Assembly (NCBI GenBank): GCA_965368335.1
Contig: CBDUMN010000044.1
Coordinates: 1 to 28,367 of the forward strand
Direction of reading: 5' to 3'
DNA from: CBDUMN01 sp965368335
GTDB taxonomy: Bacteria; Pseudomonadota; Alphaproteobacteria; Rhodospirillales; JAPHRK01
DNA: 28,367 bases
The translations under genes and the position numbers were made by a program. The notes below the pieces were generated by a model that had not been told where the DNA came from, did not search any database, and saw only the letters and a program-made list of their open reading frames with translations. How positions within the stretch are numbered: position 1 is the stretch's first letter; each line of letters opens with the position of its first letter. This document shows positions 1-6,849 of the stretch, in pieces.

Positions 1-945
1 GCCTTGCCCGGTTTCCAGCCTTCCGTGCCGGTGGTTTTCTGTTCGCTGTTCCCCACCGACGCGGCCGACTACGAAGACCTGCGCGATAGCCTCGGCAAGT
101 TGCGGCTCAACGACTCGAGCTTCCATTTCGAGCCGGAAAACTCGGCCGCTCTCGGTCAGGGATTCCGCTGCGGCTTCCTCGGCCTGTTGCATCTGGAAAT
201 CGTTCAGGAGCGGCTTGAGCGGGAATTCGATCTCGACCTGATCACCACCGCGCCCAGCGTCTCCTATCACATCATGATGAATGACGGCAGGGAGCTGGAG
301 CTGCACAACCCGGCTGACATGCCCGACCCGGTCAAGATCGGCGCCGTCGAGGAGCCCTGGATCAAGGCGACCATCATGGTGCCCGACGAATACTTAGGGC
401 CGGTCCTGTCGCTCTGCACCGAGCGGCGCGGCCAGCAGATCGAGCTGACCTATCACGGCACCCGCGCCATGGCGGTCTACCGTCTGCCGCTTAACGAAGT
501 GGTGTTCGATTTCTACGACCGGCTCAAATCCTGCACCCGGGGCTACGCCAGCTTCGATTATCAGATGGACGGCTACGACGAAGGCGATCTGGTCAAGGTC
601 GCCATTCTGGTTAATGCCGAGCCGGTGGACGCGCTTTCCTTCATCGCCCATCGCAGCCAGGCCGAATTCCGCGGTCGCACCGTCTGTAAGCGCCTCAAAG
701 ACCTGATCCCGCGCCAGCTGTTCAAAATTCCCATTCAGGCGGCCATCGGCGGCAACGTGATCGCCCGCGAAACCATCAGCGCCATGCGCAAGGACGTGAC
801 CGCCAAATGTTACGGCGGCGACGTGACCCGTAAGCGCAAGCTGCTCGAGAAGCAGAAAAAGGGGAAAAAGAAGATGCGCCAGTTCGGCAAAGTCGAAATC
901 CCCCAATCCGCCTTCATCTCAGCGCTTAAGGTCGGCGACGACTAA
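1..945 (+). CDS. lepA: Elongation factor 4 (LepA), C-terminal part
   Basis: This is the C-terminal half of the ribosome back-translocating GTPase EF4/LepA; the window edge cuts off the GTPase domain, and the frame is already open at base 1. Visible family features are the start ALPGFQPSVPVVFCSLFP, the EF-G domain III-like segment with GFRCGFLGLLHLEIVQERLE, the domain V-like region, and the lysine-rich LepA-specific C-terminal domain (GGDVTRKRKLLEKQKKGKKK, then MRQFGKVEIPQSAF). The stop TAA is at 943-945. LepA is a cytoplasmic translation factor and a core host gene, so it anchors this end of the window as chromosome. Codons in the same frame after its stop encode a toxin remnant (next entry). 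Confidence 0.97.
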   Translation, partial: ALPGFQPSVPVVFCSLFPTDAADYEDLRDSLGKLRLNDSSFHFEPENSAALGQGFRCGFLGLLHLEIVQERLEREFDLDLITTAPSVSYHIMMNDGRELELHNPADMPDPVKIGAVEEPWIKATIMVPDEYLGPVLSLCTERRGQQIELTYHGTRAMAVYRLPLNEVVFDFYDRLKSCTRGYASFDYQMDGYDEGDLVKVAILVNAEPVDALSFIAHRSQAEFRGRTVCKRLKDLIPRQLFKIPIQAAIGGNVIARETISAMRKDVTAKCYGGDVTRKRKLLEKQKKGKKKMRQFGKVEIPQSAFISALKVGDD

Positions 946-1020
946 AAAGCTGTTCGGCGTATTTGCTTTGTCTGGATCGACGGTAACGCGGAAAACGTCG
1001 AAATCGTTGATTACCATTGA
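946..1020 (+). pseudogene. Remnant of a HigB-type toxin (C-terminal 24 residues)
   Basis: Directly after the lepA stop, in the same frame, codons 946-1020 read KAVRRICFVWIDGNAENVEIVDYH-stop (24 residues, the last 16 being VWIDGNAENVEIVDYH). This matches the characteristic end of RelE/HigB-family host-inhibition toxins (pattern RICF-W-DG--ENVEIVDYH). No start codon or N-terminal two thirds of a toxin is present, because lepA occupies that space. The intact antitoxin gene follows after 8 bases, the normal higB-higA order. I infer a deletion fused lepA to the last codons of a former higB. Recognition is from family memory. Confidence 0.8.
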
Positions 1021-1028
1021 GAAGGAGC

Positions 1029-1334
1029 ATGGCGATGGTTAAGCGCGATTTGCCGCCGATTCATCCTGGGGAGCAACTTCGTGAGGAGTTCATGAAACCC
1101 TATGAGCTAAGCGCCTACAGGCTGGCGAAAGATATCGATGTGCCGATCAGCCGCGTTCAGGCGATCATCAGCGAAAAGCGCGGCATTACCGGAGATACGG
1201 CATTGCGTCTCGGCCGCTATTTCGGAACCACGGCGGAATTTTGGCTCAACATGCAAAGAGACTTTGAGCTGGAGAGCGCTGAGATCGCCGTAGGCGAAGA
1301 AGTTGCCACAAACATTCAGCCCTTCGCCGCTTAA
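1029..1334 (+). CDS. higA: HigA-family antitoxin (orphan), XRE helix-turn-helix
   Basis: A 101-residue protein of the HigA/VapI antitoxin family: PPIHPGEQLREEFMKPYELS at the N terminus, an XRE-type helix-turn-helix (AYRLAKDIDVPISRVQAIISEKRGI, about residues 35-60), then TALRLGRYFGTTAEFWLNMQ, the family signature. I chose the ATG at 1029 because GAAGGAG lies just upstream; a TTG at 1017 would sit inside the toxin remnant. HigA proteins bind and neutralise the HigB mRNA interferase and repress their own promoter. Here the upstream toxin survives only as 24 codons, so this is an antitoxin without its partner; it might still neutralise related toxins or act as a repressor. It is distinct in sequence from the second HigA at 1759. 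Confidence 0.9.
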   Translation: MAMVKRDLPPIHPGEQLREEFMKPYELSAYRLAKDIDVPISRVQAIISEKRGITGDTALRLGRYFGTTAEFWLNMQRDFELESAEIAVGEEVATNIQPFAA

Positions 1335-1425
1335 ATAAGGGTGAACCGAGATTGCGGGTTGTCTCCAATAAGGGGCTTATGGTGAGAGCCTGAATAACAG
1401 CCGGTCCCAAAACGGGATTTCTGCC

Positions 1426-1454
1426 TTGATCCCAATATGGGATCGGTCTATAAT
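1426..1454 (+). promoter_or_regulatory. Promoter and palindromic operator of the higBA pair
   Basis: A -35 TTGATC (1426-1431), a 17-base spacer and a perfect -10 TATAAT (1449-1454) lie just before the toxin ATG at 1461. The spacer carries the palindrome GATCCCA-ATA-TGGGATC (1428-1444), overlapping the -35 and spacer, which is where an autorepressing antitoxin would block RNA polymerase. A weaker related site, TCCC-AAAAC-GGGA, lies about 20 bases upstream. Only 6 bases separate the -10 from the ATG, so the transcript should start at or next to the start codon (leaderless). Operator function is inferred from position and symmetry. Confidence 0.8.
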
Positions 1455-1460
1455 CAATAA

Positions 1461-1757
1461 ATGAGGATCATCGCGCTAAAAACACTCCGAGAGCACTGGG
1501 AGCGCCGAAACTGTCAGGACAGCGAGCAACCTTTGAAGTCATGGTACGCCCTCGCTCTTGCTTCGGACTGGAAAGAGCCGGGAGACGTCAAAGCGCAATT
1601 CAGAAGCGCGAGCTTCGTTGGAGATAGGGTGGTCTTCAACATCGCTGGTAACAAGTACCGGCTTGTGACTTACATCAACTACCCCTATCGCGTCGTCTAT
1701 ATTCGGTTCGTCGGAACTCACAAGGAATATGATGCGATCAACGTGGAAGAGGTTTGA
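1461..1757 (+). CDS. higB: HigB-type toxin (mRNA interferase)
   Basis: 98 residues beginning MRIIALKTLREHWERR, a match to the HigB_toxin family (RelE superfamily mRNA interferases that cut ribosome-bound mRNA). The central LKSWYALALASDWKEPGDVKAQFRSAS and VVFNIAGNKYRLVTYINYPYR are the family's diagnostic segments (helix plus beta-strands forming the RNase surface), and the end RVVYIRFVGTHKEYDAI contains the conserved FVGTHKEYD. Length is full for the family. There is no Shine-Dalgarno; the promoter's -10 ends 6 bases upstream, so translation is probably from a leaderless transcript. The antitoxin starts one base after the TGA, giving a tightly coupled pair. Confidence 0.93.
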   Translation: MRIIALKTLREHWERRNCQDSEQPLKSWYALALASDWKEPGDVKAQFRSASFVGDRVVFNIAGNKYRLVTYINYPYRVVYIRFVGTHKEYDAINVEEV

Positions 1758-1758
1758 C

Positions 1759-2130
1759 ATGGTCAATGTAAATCCGGTCCGAACCGAACAGGAATATGAG
1801 GCCGCGTTGTCTGAGATCGACGGGCTGATGAGCGCAGCGGCCGGAACGCCGGAAGGCGATCGACTGGATGTGCTTGTAACGCTTGTTGAAGCCTACGAAC
1901 GCCGTCACCATCCGATTGAAGCGCCCAACCCGGTTGAGCTAATCAAGTTCGTCATGGAACAGCAAGGGTTGGACCGCGAGGATTTGCGGCCGATGATCGG
2001 CGCAAGAAATCGCGTATCGGAAATTCTGAACAAAAAGCGCGCTCTGTCGCTTCATATGATCCGAAGGCTACATGCCGACCTGGGCCTTCCCACGGATGCG
2101 CTGGTTGCAGAATATCAACTCGATGCATGA
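1759..2130 (+). CDS. higA: HigA-type antitoxin, C-terminal XRE domain
   Basis: 123 residues, starting one base after the higB stop; the ATG at 1759 follows GAAGAGG, whereas an upstream ATG at 1729 lies inside higB. The N-terminal half (RTEQEYEAALSEIDGLMSAA, then PEGDRLDVLVTLVEAYERRHHPI) is the helical toxin-binding region typical of antitoxins paired with this HigB type. The C-terminal half (VELIKFVMEQQGLDREDLRPMIG, SEILNKKRALSLHMIRRLHA) is a helix-turn-helix. It should neutralise the adjacent HigB and repress the operator at 1428-1444. This antitoxin class (HTH at the C end) differs from the one at 1029, so the two neighbouring loci are of independent origin. Confidence 0.92.
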   Translation: MVNVNPVRTEQEYEAALSEIDGLMSAAAGTPEGDRLDVLVTLVEAYERRHHPIEAPNPVELIKFVMEQQGLDREDLRPMIGARNRVSEILNKKRALSLHMIRRLHADLGLPTDALVAEYQLDA

Positions 2131-2168
2131 CACAAGGTGAACCCCAAGCGGGTTGCCGCTAAGGTGTT

Positions 2169-2327
2169 TTATGCTGCGGCCACTTCGGCTTCGATTTTTG
2201 CGCCGTGTTTCAGTTCGGCCTGACGTAGGTCATAAGCCTGTTGCATATTCAGCCACATCCTGGCTCCGGTACCGAGGGCGCGGCCAATTCTCAAGGCTGT
2301 CTCGGGTGAGATTGCCCGCTTACCCGA
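2169..2327 (-). pseudogene. C-terminal remnant of another HigA/VapI antitoxin
   Basis: On the minus strand, codons running from 2327 down to the stop at 2169 read SGKRAISPETALRIGRALG, then TGARMWLNMQQAYDLRQAEL, KHGAKIEAEVAAA. This is the second half of the same HigA/VapI family as the gene at 1029 (compare SEKRGITGDTALRLGRYFG, EFWLNMQRDFELESAEI). An in-frame TGA lies immediately before the homology and no start is present, so the helix-turn-helix half is missing. The homology runs into the 3' end of the histidine kinase gene on the same strand: the kinase stop TAA (2322-2320) lies within the remnant in another frame. I infer an old recombination joined the two. Confidence 0.75.
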
Positions 2328-4083
2328 TCACCCGGCTTGAAGGCAGGGTGACGGTCACGGTGGTGCCTTTTTCGGGGGCAGAGTCGATTTCCAGGGAGCC
2401 GCCGTGCAGTTCGACCAGGGTTTTGGTCAACGGCAGGCCGAGGCCGGTGCCTTCGTGTTTGCGGGCGACCATGGGGTCTTCCTGGCCGAAGGGGATTTGG
2501 GCCAGTTCGATATCTTTTTCGGTCATGCCGACGCCGTGATCGGTGATCTTGATTTTCAGGTTTTCGTCGCGGTCGAGGTTGATGTCGATGACGACTTCTT
2601 CCTTGGCGTCGGAGAACTTGATGGCGTTGGAGATCAGGTTGAGGAAGACCTGCTTGATGCGACGCTCGTCGCCCCGGACCATGGAAACCCGCGGATCGAT
2701 CTGCGTGACGATTTCAAGTCGGTGGGCTTCGGCGCGGGGCTTGAGCAAACGTAGGGGCACTTGCAGGGCGGTTTGCAGCTCGAACACCCCTTCATCGAGC
2801 GCGATCTTGTTGGACTCGATGGCCGAGATTTCCAGAATGTTGTTGATGGTTTCCAGAAGATGGCGGGCCGAGTCGGCGATGTTGGTGACGTATTCCTTAT
2901 AGGCGTCGCAGCCGATTTCACCGAAAACCTCATTGTCGATCACTTCGGAGAAACCGACGATGGCGTTTAGCGGGGTGCGCAATTCGTGACTCATGCTGGC
3001 GAGAAAGCCGGTTTTCATTTCGTTGGCCGTCAGGGCCAGTTGGTTGGCCTTGCTCAATTCCCTGGCGATGGCCTCGCGTTTCTCGATTTCCAGTTTGAGG
3101 TTGGCGGTGCGCTCATGCACCTTCTGCTCCAGGTCGTCGTGGGCGTCCTGCAGCTCTTTTTTCGCCTTGAGGGTTTCCAGGTGGGCGGCGTCGACCTTTT
3201 CGGCCAGGCCCGCCAACTGTTTGCCCTGTTCTTCAAAGGCGATGCGCGATGTCTCGAGCTCGTAGTTGCTGCGCTCGAGCATCTCGGCATGATCGAGAAG
3301 GGCTCTCTCTTTCTTTTTCAGGTCGGTGATGTCGATGAACAGCGACGTGATTCCGCCGTCCCGGGCGCGGCGTTCGCGGACCAGAAAATGCCGTCCGTCG
3401 GCAAAGGCCAGGGTGCGGCTGAAGGTCGGCAGGCGGCGGTCGGCGAGATAGTCGCGGATCCATTCCTCGGCCTCGCAGTCGAGCAAGACCCGGTTGCCGT
3501 TGATCAGGCCGACGACCACGTTGAAGAAATCGTCGCCCCGTTGAGGCGTTTTGTTTTCGTTGCTGAAAAGGGAAAGAAACATCTTGTTGAAAGCGACCAG
3601 ACGGTTCCTCTGGTCCCAGAGGGCGAAGCCGTCCTGGGTGCTTTCCATGATGTCTTCGACCTGATCGCGCAGGCGGGTGAACTCGGTGGTTTCGGTCCAG
3701 CGGGCGACGAACCGTCCGTCGCCCAGGTCCTGCTCTTTGACCTCGATAATCCGGCCGTCGAACAGTTGTTCTTCGCAGGAGATTCCATCTTGACGGTGAT
3801 TTTTGAGGCGATTTTCAATCCACGTCTTGGGGTCGTCCGCAGCGGCCTTGCCGGCGAACTCGCCATTTTCCAGCAGCGTATAGAGGAAGTCCCGGTAGGT
3901 CATGCCGGTGATCTGACCGATGGAATCGAGAGATTGGTAGAAGCCGAGGATTTCGTGGCTGGCGAACTCGATCTTATCGCTGGCGTCGAACACCAGGAAG
4001 CCGACATCGGGAGCCTCTATCGGGCCCACGCTTTCGCTATCCGCAACACTCTTGCCAATCATTTGGCGTCCACCGCTACCCAT
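2320..4083 (-). CDS. Soluble PAS-domain sensor histidine kinase
   Basis: 587 residues. Two PAS-like regions (about 25-135 and 145-255, the second with DGFALWDQRNRLVAFNKMF as in PAS_7 kinases), a long coiled coil (about 255-350), a HisKA domain with SHELRTPLNAIVGFSE (phospho-acceptor His366), and a HATPase_c domain with N box NLISNAIKFS, G1 DHGVGM and G2 GTGLGLPL. No membrane segment is visible, so it should be cytoplasmic. No receiver domain or adjacent response regulator is present, so this is an orphan kinase with an unknown partner; ligands cannot be predicted. An alternative start at 4062 (MIGKS) is preceded by GGTGGA. The last residues (after TVTVTLPSSR) overlap the antitoxin remnant, so the C-terminal tip may have been altered by the rearrangement. 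Confidence 0.93.
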   Translation of the reverse strand: MGSGGRQMIGKSVADSESVGPIEAPDVGFLVFDASDKIEFASHEILGFYQSLDSIGQITGMTYRDFLYTLLENGEFAGKAAADDPKTWIENRLKNHRQDGISCEEQLFDGRIIEVKEQDLGDGRFVARWTETTEFTRLRDQVEDIMESTQDGFALWDQRNRLVAFNKMFLSLFSNENKTPQRGDDFFNVVVGLINGNRVLLDCEAEEWIRDYLADRRLPTFSRTLAFADGRHFLVRERRARDGGITSLFIDITDLKKKERALLDHAEMLERSNYELETSRIAFEEQGKQLAGLAEKVDAAHLETLKAKKELQDAHDDLEQKVHERTANLKLEIEKREAIARELSKANQLALTANEMKTGFLASMSHELRTPLNAIVGFSEVIDNEVFGEIGCDAYKEYVTNIADSARHLLETINNILEISAIESNKIALDEGVFELQTALQVPLRLLKPRAEAHRLEIVTQIDPRVSMVRGDERRIKQVFLNLISNAIKFSDAKEEVVIDINLDRDENLKIKITDHGVGMTEKDIELAQIPFGQEDPMVARKHEGTGLGLPLTKTLVELHGGSLEIDSAPEKGTTVTVTLPSSRVIG

Positions 4084-4214
4084 CGGGAGCTATAACTCCA
4101 CGCTCTCCTTCCAATAACGCATGGAAGGTTTGTCCCTCAAATATGCTGATCCCCACAACCCGTCAGCGGCGACAGGTTACCCTAAAATTCCTAATCGGCC
4201 AAATGAAAGAGGTT

Positions 4215-4514
4215 TTACTTGCTGCAACTGGTCAGGGCTTCGGTTACCGAGGCCGTCGTGGCGATGGCGCTCTGCGACAGCGAGGGCATGCCGTTGTTGG
4301 AGAGGAACATGGTGAGCGCCGTCGGAGCGACCGTTTGGGCCAGACGCTTAACCGTGCAGGAACAGGTGGATTCCGAAGCGCCTTTCGTGCCGGTGCACCA
4401 ATCGACGAACTGCTGTCGCTGTTCGGCCGAATAACTGTCGAGCGCCTGTGCGTCGGGGACGGCGGCAAAGGTCAGGATCAAGGTGAAGAGGCCGATGGGC
4501 AGAGCTTTTTTCAT
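4215..4514 (-). CDS. Small secreted cysteine-containing protein, unknown function
   Basis: 99 residues, from the ATG at 4514 (GGAAG upstream); a longer reading to 4532 lacks a better ribosome site. The N terminus KKALPIGLFTLILTFAAVPDAQA is a Sec signal peptide with likely cleavage after AQA. The mature part has cysteines in the arrangement WC, STCSC and SC, suggesting disulfides or metal binding rather than haem (no CXXCH). The start overlaps the stop of the upstream membrane-protein gene by 4 bases (ATGA), so the two are translationally coupled. No function recognised. Confidence 0.8.
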   Translation of the reverse strand: MKKALPIGLFTLILTFAAVPDAQALDSYSAEQRQQFVDWCTGTKGASESTCSCTVKRLAQTVAPTALTMFLSNNGMPSLSQSAIATTASVTEALTSCSK

Positions 4515-5125
4515 GATTTTTCTTCCTTCCAATTGTCGAGGCCGGGGTCCAGTTTGCCGTGGTCGCCGATTTCCTCAAGGTCTTTGTCGGTCGTGCGGTG
4601 TCCCGGTGCGTCGTCGTCTTCCGGCGGCGGCGGAACCCATTGCTCCATATAGTGATCGATGGGGTCTTTGTTCAATTCAACCGGTTCGGGCTGGCCTTCC
4701 TCGGCGGGCGTTTCCAACTCCTGCCAGCGAGGCGGGTCGTCCACGGCCCCTTGTTCTAGAGCCGCCCTGACCAGCATGTCGTAGTAGCTGATCGCTTCTT
4801 CGGCTTCCTTGACGTCGGAACTGCGGTGCGGTCGGAAAAACCACAGGAGCAGGGCCGCGGGCGTTCCGAGAAGCGCCCAAGCTGGTAAAACGAGTGGCTT
4901 GCGGACGACGGTTTCCCAGGCGCCTTCACCGAACCACTGATCGATGCGGATTTTTGAAATGACCAGAGAGCCGGGGTCCAGCTCATACCAGAGGTCGTAG
5001 GCCGAAGTGATGCCCAGCTTGCCGAGCCCGGTTTCAGCCGCAGCGCTCAAAAAAGCCAGGGCGAAGAACAGCCATCCGGCGAGAAAGCCGGGGTTGAGGG
5101 GACTTTTATCGCCCTCCTTGTCCAT
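4511..5125 (-). CDS. Inner-membrane protein of unknown function
   Basis: 204 residues with two hydrophobic segments: GFLAGWLFFALAFLSAAAET (about 13-32) and LVLPAWALLGTPAALLLWFF (about 78-97). Between them is a probable periplasmic stretch, LGITSAYDLWYELDPGSL. The C-terminal half is hydrophilic, acidic and proline-rich (PPPPEDDD) and probably cytoplasmic. It lies 2 bases after the UbiH-type gene and overlaps the next small secreted-protein gene by 4 bases, so the three form one operon. I do not recognise a named family. Confidence 0.8.
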   Translation of the reverse strand: MDKEGDKSPLNPGFLAGWLFFALAFLSAAAETGLGKLGITSAYDLWYELDPGSLVISKIRIDQWFGEGAWETVVRKPLVLPAWALLGTPAALLLWFFRPHRSSDVKEAEEAISYYDMLVRAALEQGAVDDPPRWQELETPAEEGQPEPVELNKDPIDHYMEQWVPPPPEDDDAPGHRTTDKDLEEIGDHGKLDPGLDNWKEEKS

Positions 5126-5127
5126 CG

Positions 5128-6378
5128 CTAGAGCGGCTCCCCGGCGATCAGCCTGGGCAGGTCGCCCACCGTGCCCATAGCGTGCCGCATGAAAAGCTTT
5201 TTAAGCGGCGGCAAGCCATTGACCGCGGCAAGGCCGAGGTCGCGCACCGTCCGGATGGCCGGAATGTCGTTGGAGAACAGGCGGTTTAAGAAATCGGTGA
5301 CGGCGGCGAGCGTCATGGTGTCGACCTGACGCCAGTCGGCATACTGTTCGAGCACCGCGCCGCTGCCCACGTCGAGGCCGAGGCGGCGGGCGTCGACGAT
5401 CACTTCGGCCAGGGCCGCTACGTCGCGCAGGCCCAGGTTCAGCCCTTGCCCGGCGATGGGATGGATCACATGGGCCGCGTCGCCGATCAGGGCCAAGCGC
5501 TCGTCGGTATAGCGTTCGGAAAGTTGCAGGGCCAGAGGATAGGCGAAGCGCGGGCCAATCAGCTTCAAGGGGCCGAGCCAGTCGCCGAAGCGCTTCGAGA
5601 CTTCGGCGAGAAACGCCGCTTCGTCCATTTCGAGAAAGGCCGGAACCAGTTCGGTCTTTTCGGTCCAGACGATGTTCATCCGCTTGCCGGTCATCGGCAG
5701 CATGGCGAAAGGCCCGCTTGGCAAAAACAGCTCGACCGCCACGCCGTCGTGACGATGCTCGTGGCCCAGTGTGCAGACGATGCTCGATTGGCCGTAGTCG
5801 AAGGTGCGTGTCTTGATGCTCGCGGCCTGACGGGTCGGCGAAAACTTGCCTTCGGCGGCGATGGCGAGGCGGGCGGTGACCCGGTCGCCGTCGGTGGTCG
5901 TGGCGCGGGCCCCATAGGCGTCCCGCTCAAGACTTTCGATTTCGCCGGGCGCGATGAGCTCCAGATTGGGCAGTTGCGCCGCGCGCCGCGCCAGGGCGGT
6001 GCGGATCACCCGGTTTTCGATGATGTAGCCGAAAGGATCGTCGCCGATATCCTGATGGTCGTAGTGAAGGAACAGGGGCGAAACCCCGTCGCTTAAACTT
6101 CCGTCGACCACCCGGATGTCCCACATGGGACCGGCTTCGGCGGCCATGAACGGCCAGGCGCCGATGCCTTCGAAAATCTTGACCGACCCATGGGCGATGG
6201 CGCTGGTCCGTCCGTCGTAATCCGGCTCCTGGTCGAACCCCGGTTCGAACCGTTCGATCACCGCGACGTCGAGGCCCGATCCGGCCAGCGCAATGGCGAG
6301 ACTCATACCCACCATGCCACCGCCGATCACCATGACTTCGCAGTCGTAATCTTCAATAAAATCGTCAGGCATTGTCAT
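5128..6378 (-). CDS. UbiH/UbiF-family FAD-dependent hydroxylase (ubiquinone biosynthesis)
   Basis: 416 residues from the ATG at 6378 (MTMPDDFIEDYD). The N-terminal dinucleotide-binding motif is VMVIGGGMVGMSLAIALAG with the acidic end VIERFE. The second family motif RLALIGDAAHVIHPIAGQG (GD-AH-IHP) binds FAD, and DGRTSAIAHGS matches the UbiH-type N-terminal segment. These flavoprotein monooxygenases hydroxylate the ring of ubiquinone precursors with NAD(P)H and O2. Which ring position is used cannot be told from sequence, so I give no symbol. It heads a three-gene minus-strand operon. No clear Shine-Dalgarno precedes the start, and an ATG at 6399 is possible. The upstream side abuts the inverted-repeat element at 6411. 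Confidence 0.9.
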   Translation of the reverse strand: MTMPDDFIEDYDCEVMVIGGGMVGMSLAIALAGSGLDVAVIERFEPGFDQEPDYDGRTSAIAHGSVKIFEGIGAWPFMAAEAGPMWDIRVVDGSLSDGVSPLFLHYDHQDIGDDPFGYIIENRVIRTALARRAAQLPNLELIAPGEIESLERDAYGARATTTDGDRVTARLAIAAEGKFSPTRQAASIKTRTFDYGQSSIVCTLGHEHRHDGVAVELFLPSGPFAMLPMTGKRMNIVWTEKTELVPAFLEMDEAAFLAEVSKRFGDWLGPLKLIGPRFAYPLALQLSERYTDERLALIGDAAHVIHPIAGQGLNLGLRDVAALAEVIVDARRLGLDVGSGAVLEQYADWRQVDTMTLAAVTDFLNRLFSNDIPAIRTVRDLGLAAVNGLPPLKKLFMRHAMGTVGDLPRLIAGEPL

Positions 6379-6410
6379 AGCCCAAGAATGCACCCGCATG
6401 AGCCCCGCTG

Positions 6411-6555
6411 TCTAGGGTCAGGACCCATTAATCTGATGCAATTCTGTTCATTCTATTTAGCCGAGGGGCTGTGTCGAAAGGTCTTGAAAGGTAAAGACCC
6501 TTTCTGCGCCCAGTCTCCTTGCCCTCGGTTAAATAGAATGAACGCTGACCCTAGA
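6411..6555. mobile_element. MITE-like inverted-repeat element, about 145 bp, non-coding
   Basis: The ends are perfect inverted repeats: TCTAGGGTCAG (6411-6421) and CTGACCCTAGA (6545-6555). A second, inner pair of 21-base arms follows at 6447-6467 and 6522-6542, complementary at 20 of 21 positions (core TTCATTCTATTT). The whole could fold into one long hairpin with a loop of about 54 bases. No transposase is present, so this resembles a non-autonomous MITE or an extragenic palindromic repeat mobilised in trans. It lies 33 bases upstream of the UbiH-type start, at the boundary between host genes and the accessory/phage region. The family is not recognised and no target duplication is obvious. 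Confidence 0.7.
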
Positions 6556-6611
6556 TATGGCGGATATTGATAAAGATAAAAAGACGAAAAATGAAAAGTT
6601 GGAGAACTAAA

Positions 6612-6637
6612 AAAGGCTCCTGAATTCAGAAGCCTTT
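6612..6637. terminator. Bidirectional intrinsic terminator
   Basis: AAAGGCTCCTGAA (6612-6624) is followed directly by TTCAGAAGCCTTT (6625-6637): a 13-base palindrome with one mismatch, flanked by an A tract on the left and T-rich sequence on the right. It lies just downstream of the 52-residue gene on the minus strand and ends the accessory two-gene unit. Confidence 0.75.
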
Positions 6638-6667
6638 AGTTGTTCAAAAGACAGATGAATGGGCGGT

Positions 6668-6826
6668 TTAATGCCCATTTGCAGCCTGTGGTTGATGCCT
6701 GTCAAGAAGGTAGTCATACTTACGCAATACTTCCTTAACTTCCGGCTTGGCCGAAAGCTTTTTAAATTGATTAGAAGACCGTTTCGGCGCGTTCTTCATA
6801 AATTCAATCTGCGCACTGCGTTTCAT
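6668..6826 (-). CDS. Small basic protein, 52 residues, unknown
   Basis: Reads MKRSAQIEFMKNAPKRSSNQ, then FKKLSAKPEVKEVLRKYDYL, LDRHQPQAANGH, stop. The ATG at 6826 is preceded by TTGGAGGATAGTAAA, an excellent ribosome-binding site. It starts 23 bases after the 165-residue gene and is followed 30 bases later by a terminator, so the two form one transcript. It is lysine/arginine-rich with no signal peptide or membrane segment, so cytoplasmic. No family recognised. The arrangement (about 170 aa gene, then about 51 aa basic gene, then terminator) recurs at 23614-24314. Confidence 0.65.
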   Translation of the reverse strand: MKRSAQIEFMKNAPKRSSNQFKKLSAKPEVKEVLRKYDYLLDRHQPQAANGH

Positions 6827-6849
6827 TTTACTATCCTCCAAGCCTTAAC

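Noticed and set aside
6557..6610. 17-codon plus-strand reading MADIDKDKKTKNEKLEN before the terminator
   Set aside because: No ribosome site and too short to call; mentioned only as a possible tail of an interrupted gene.
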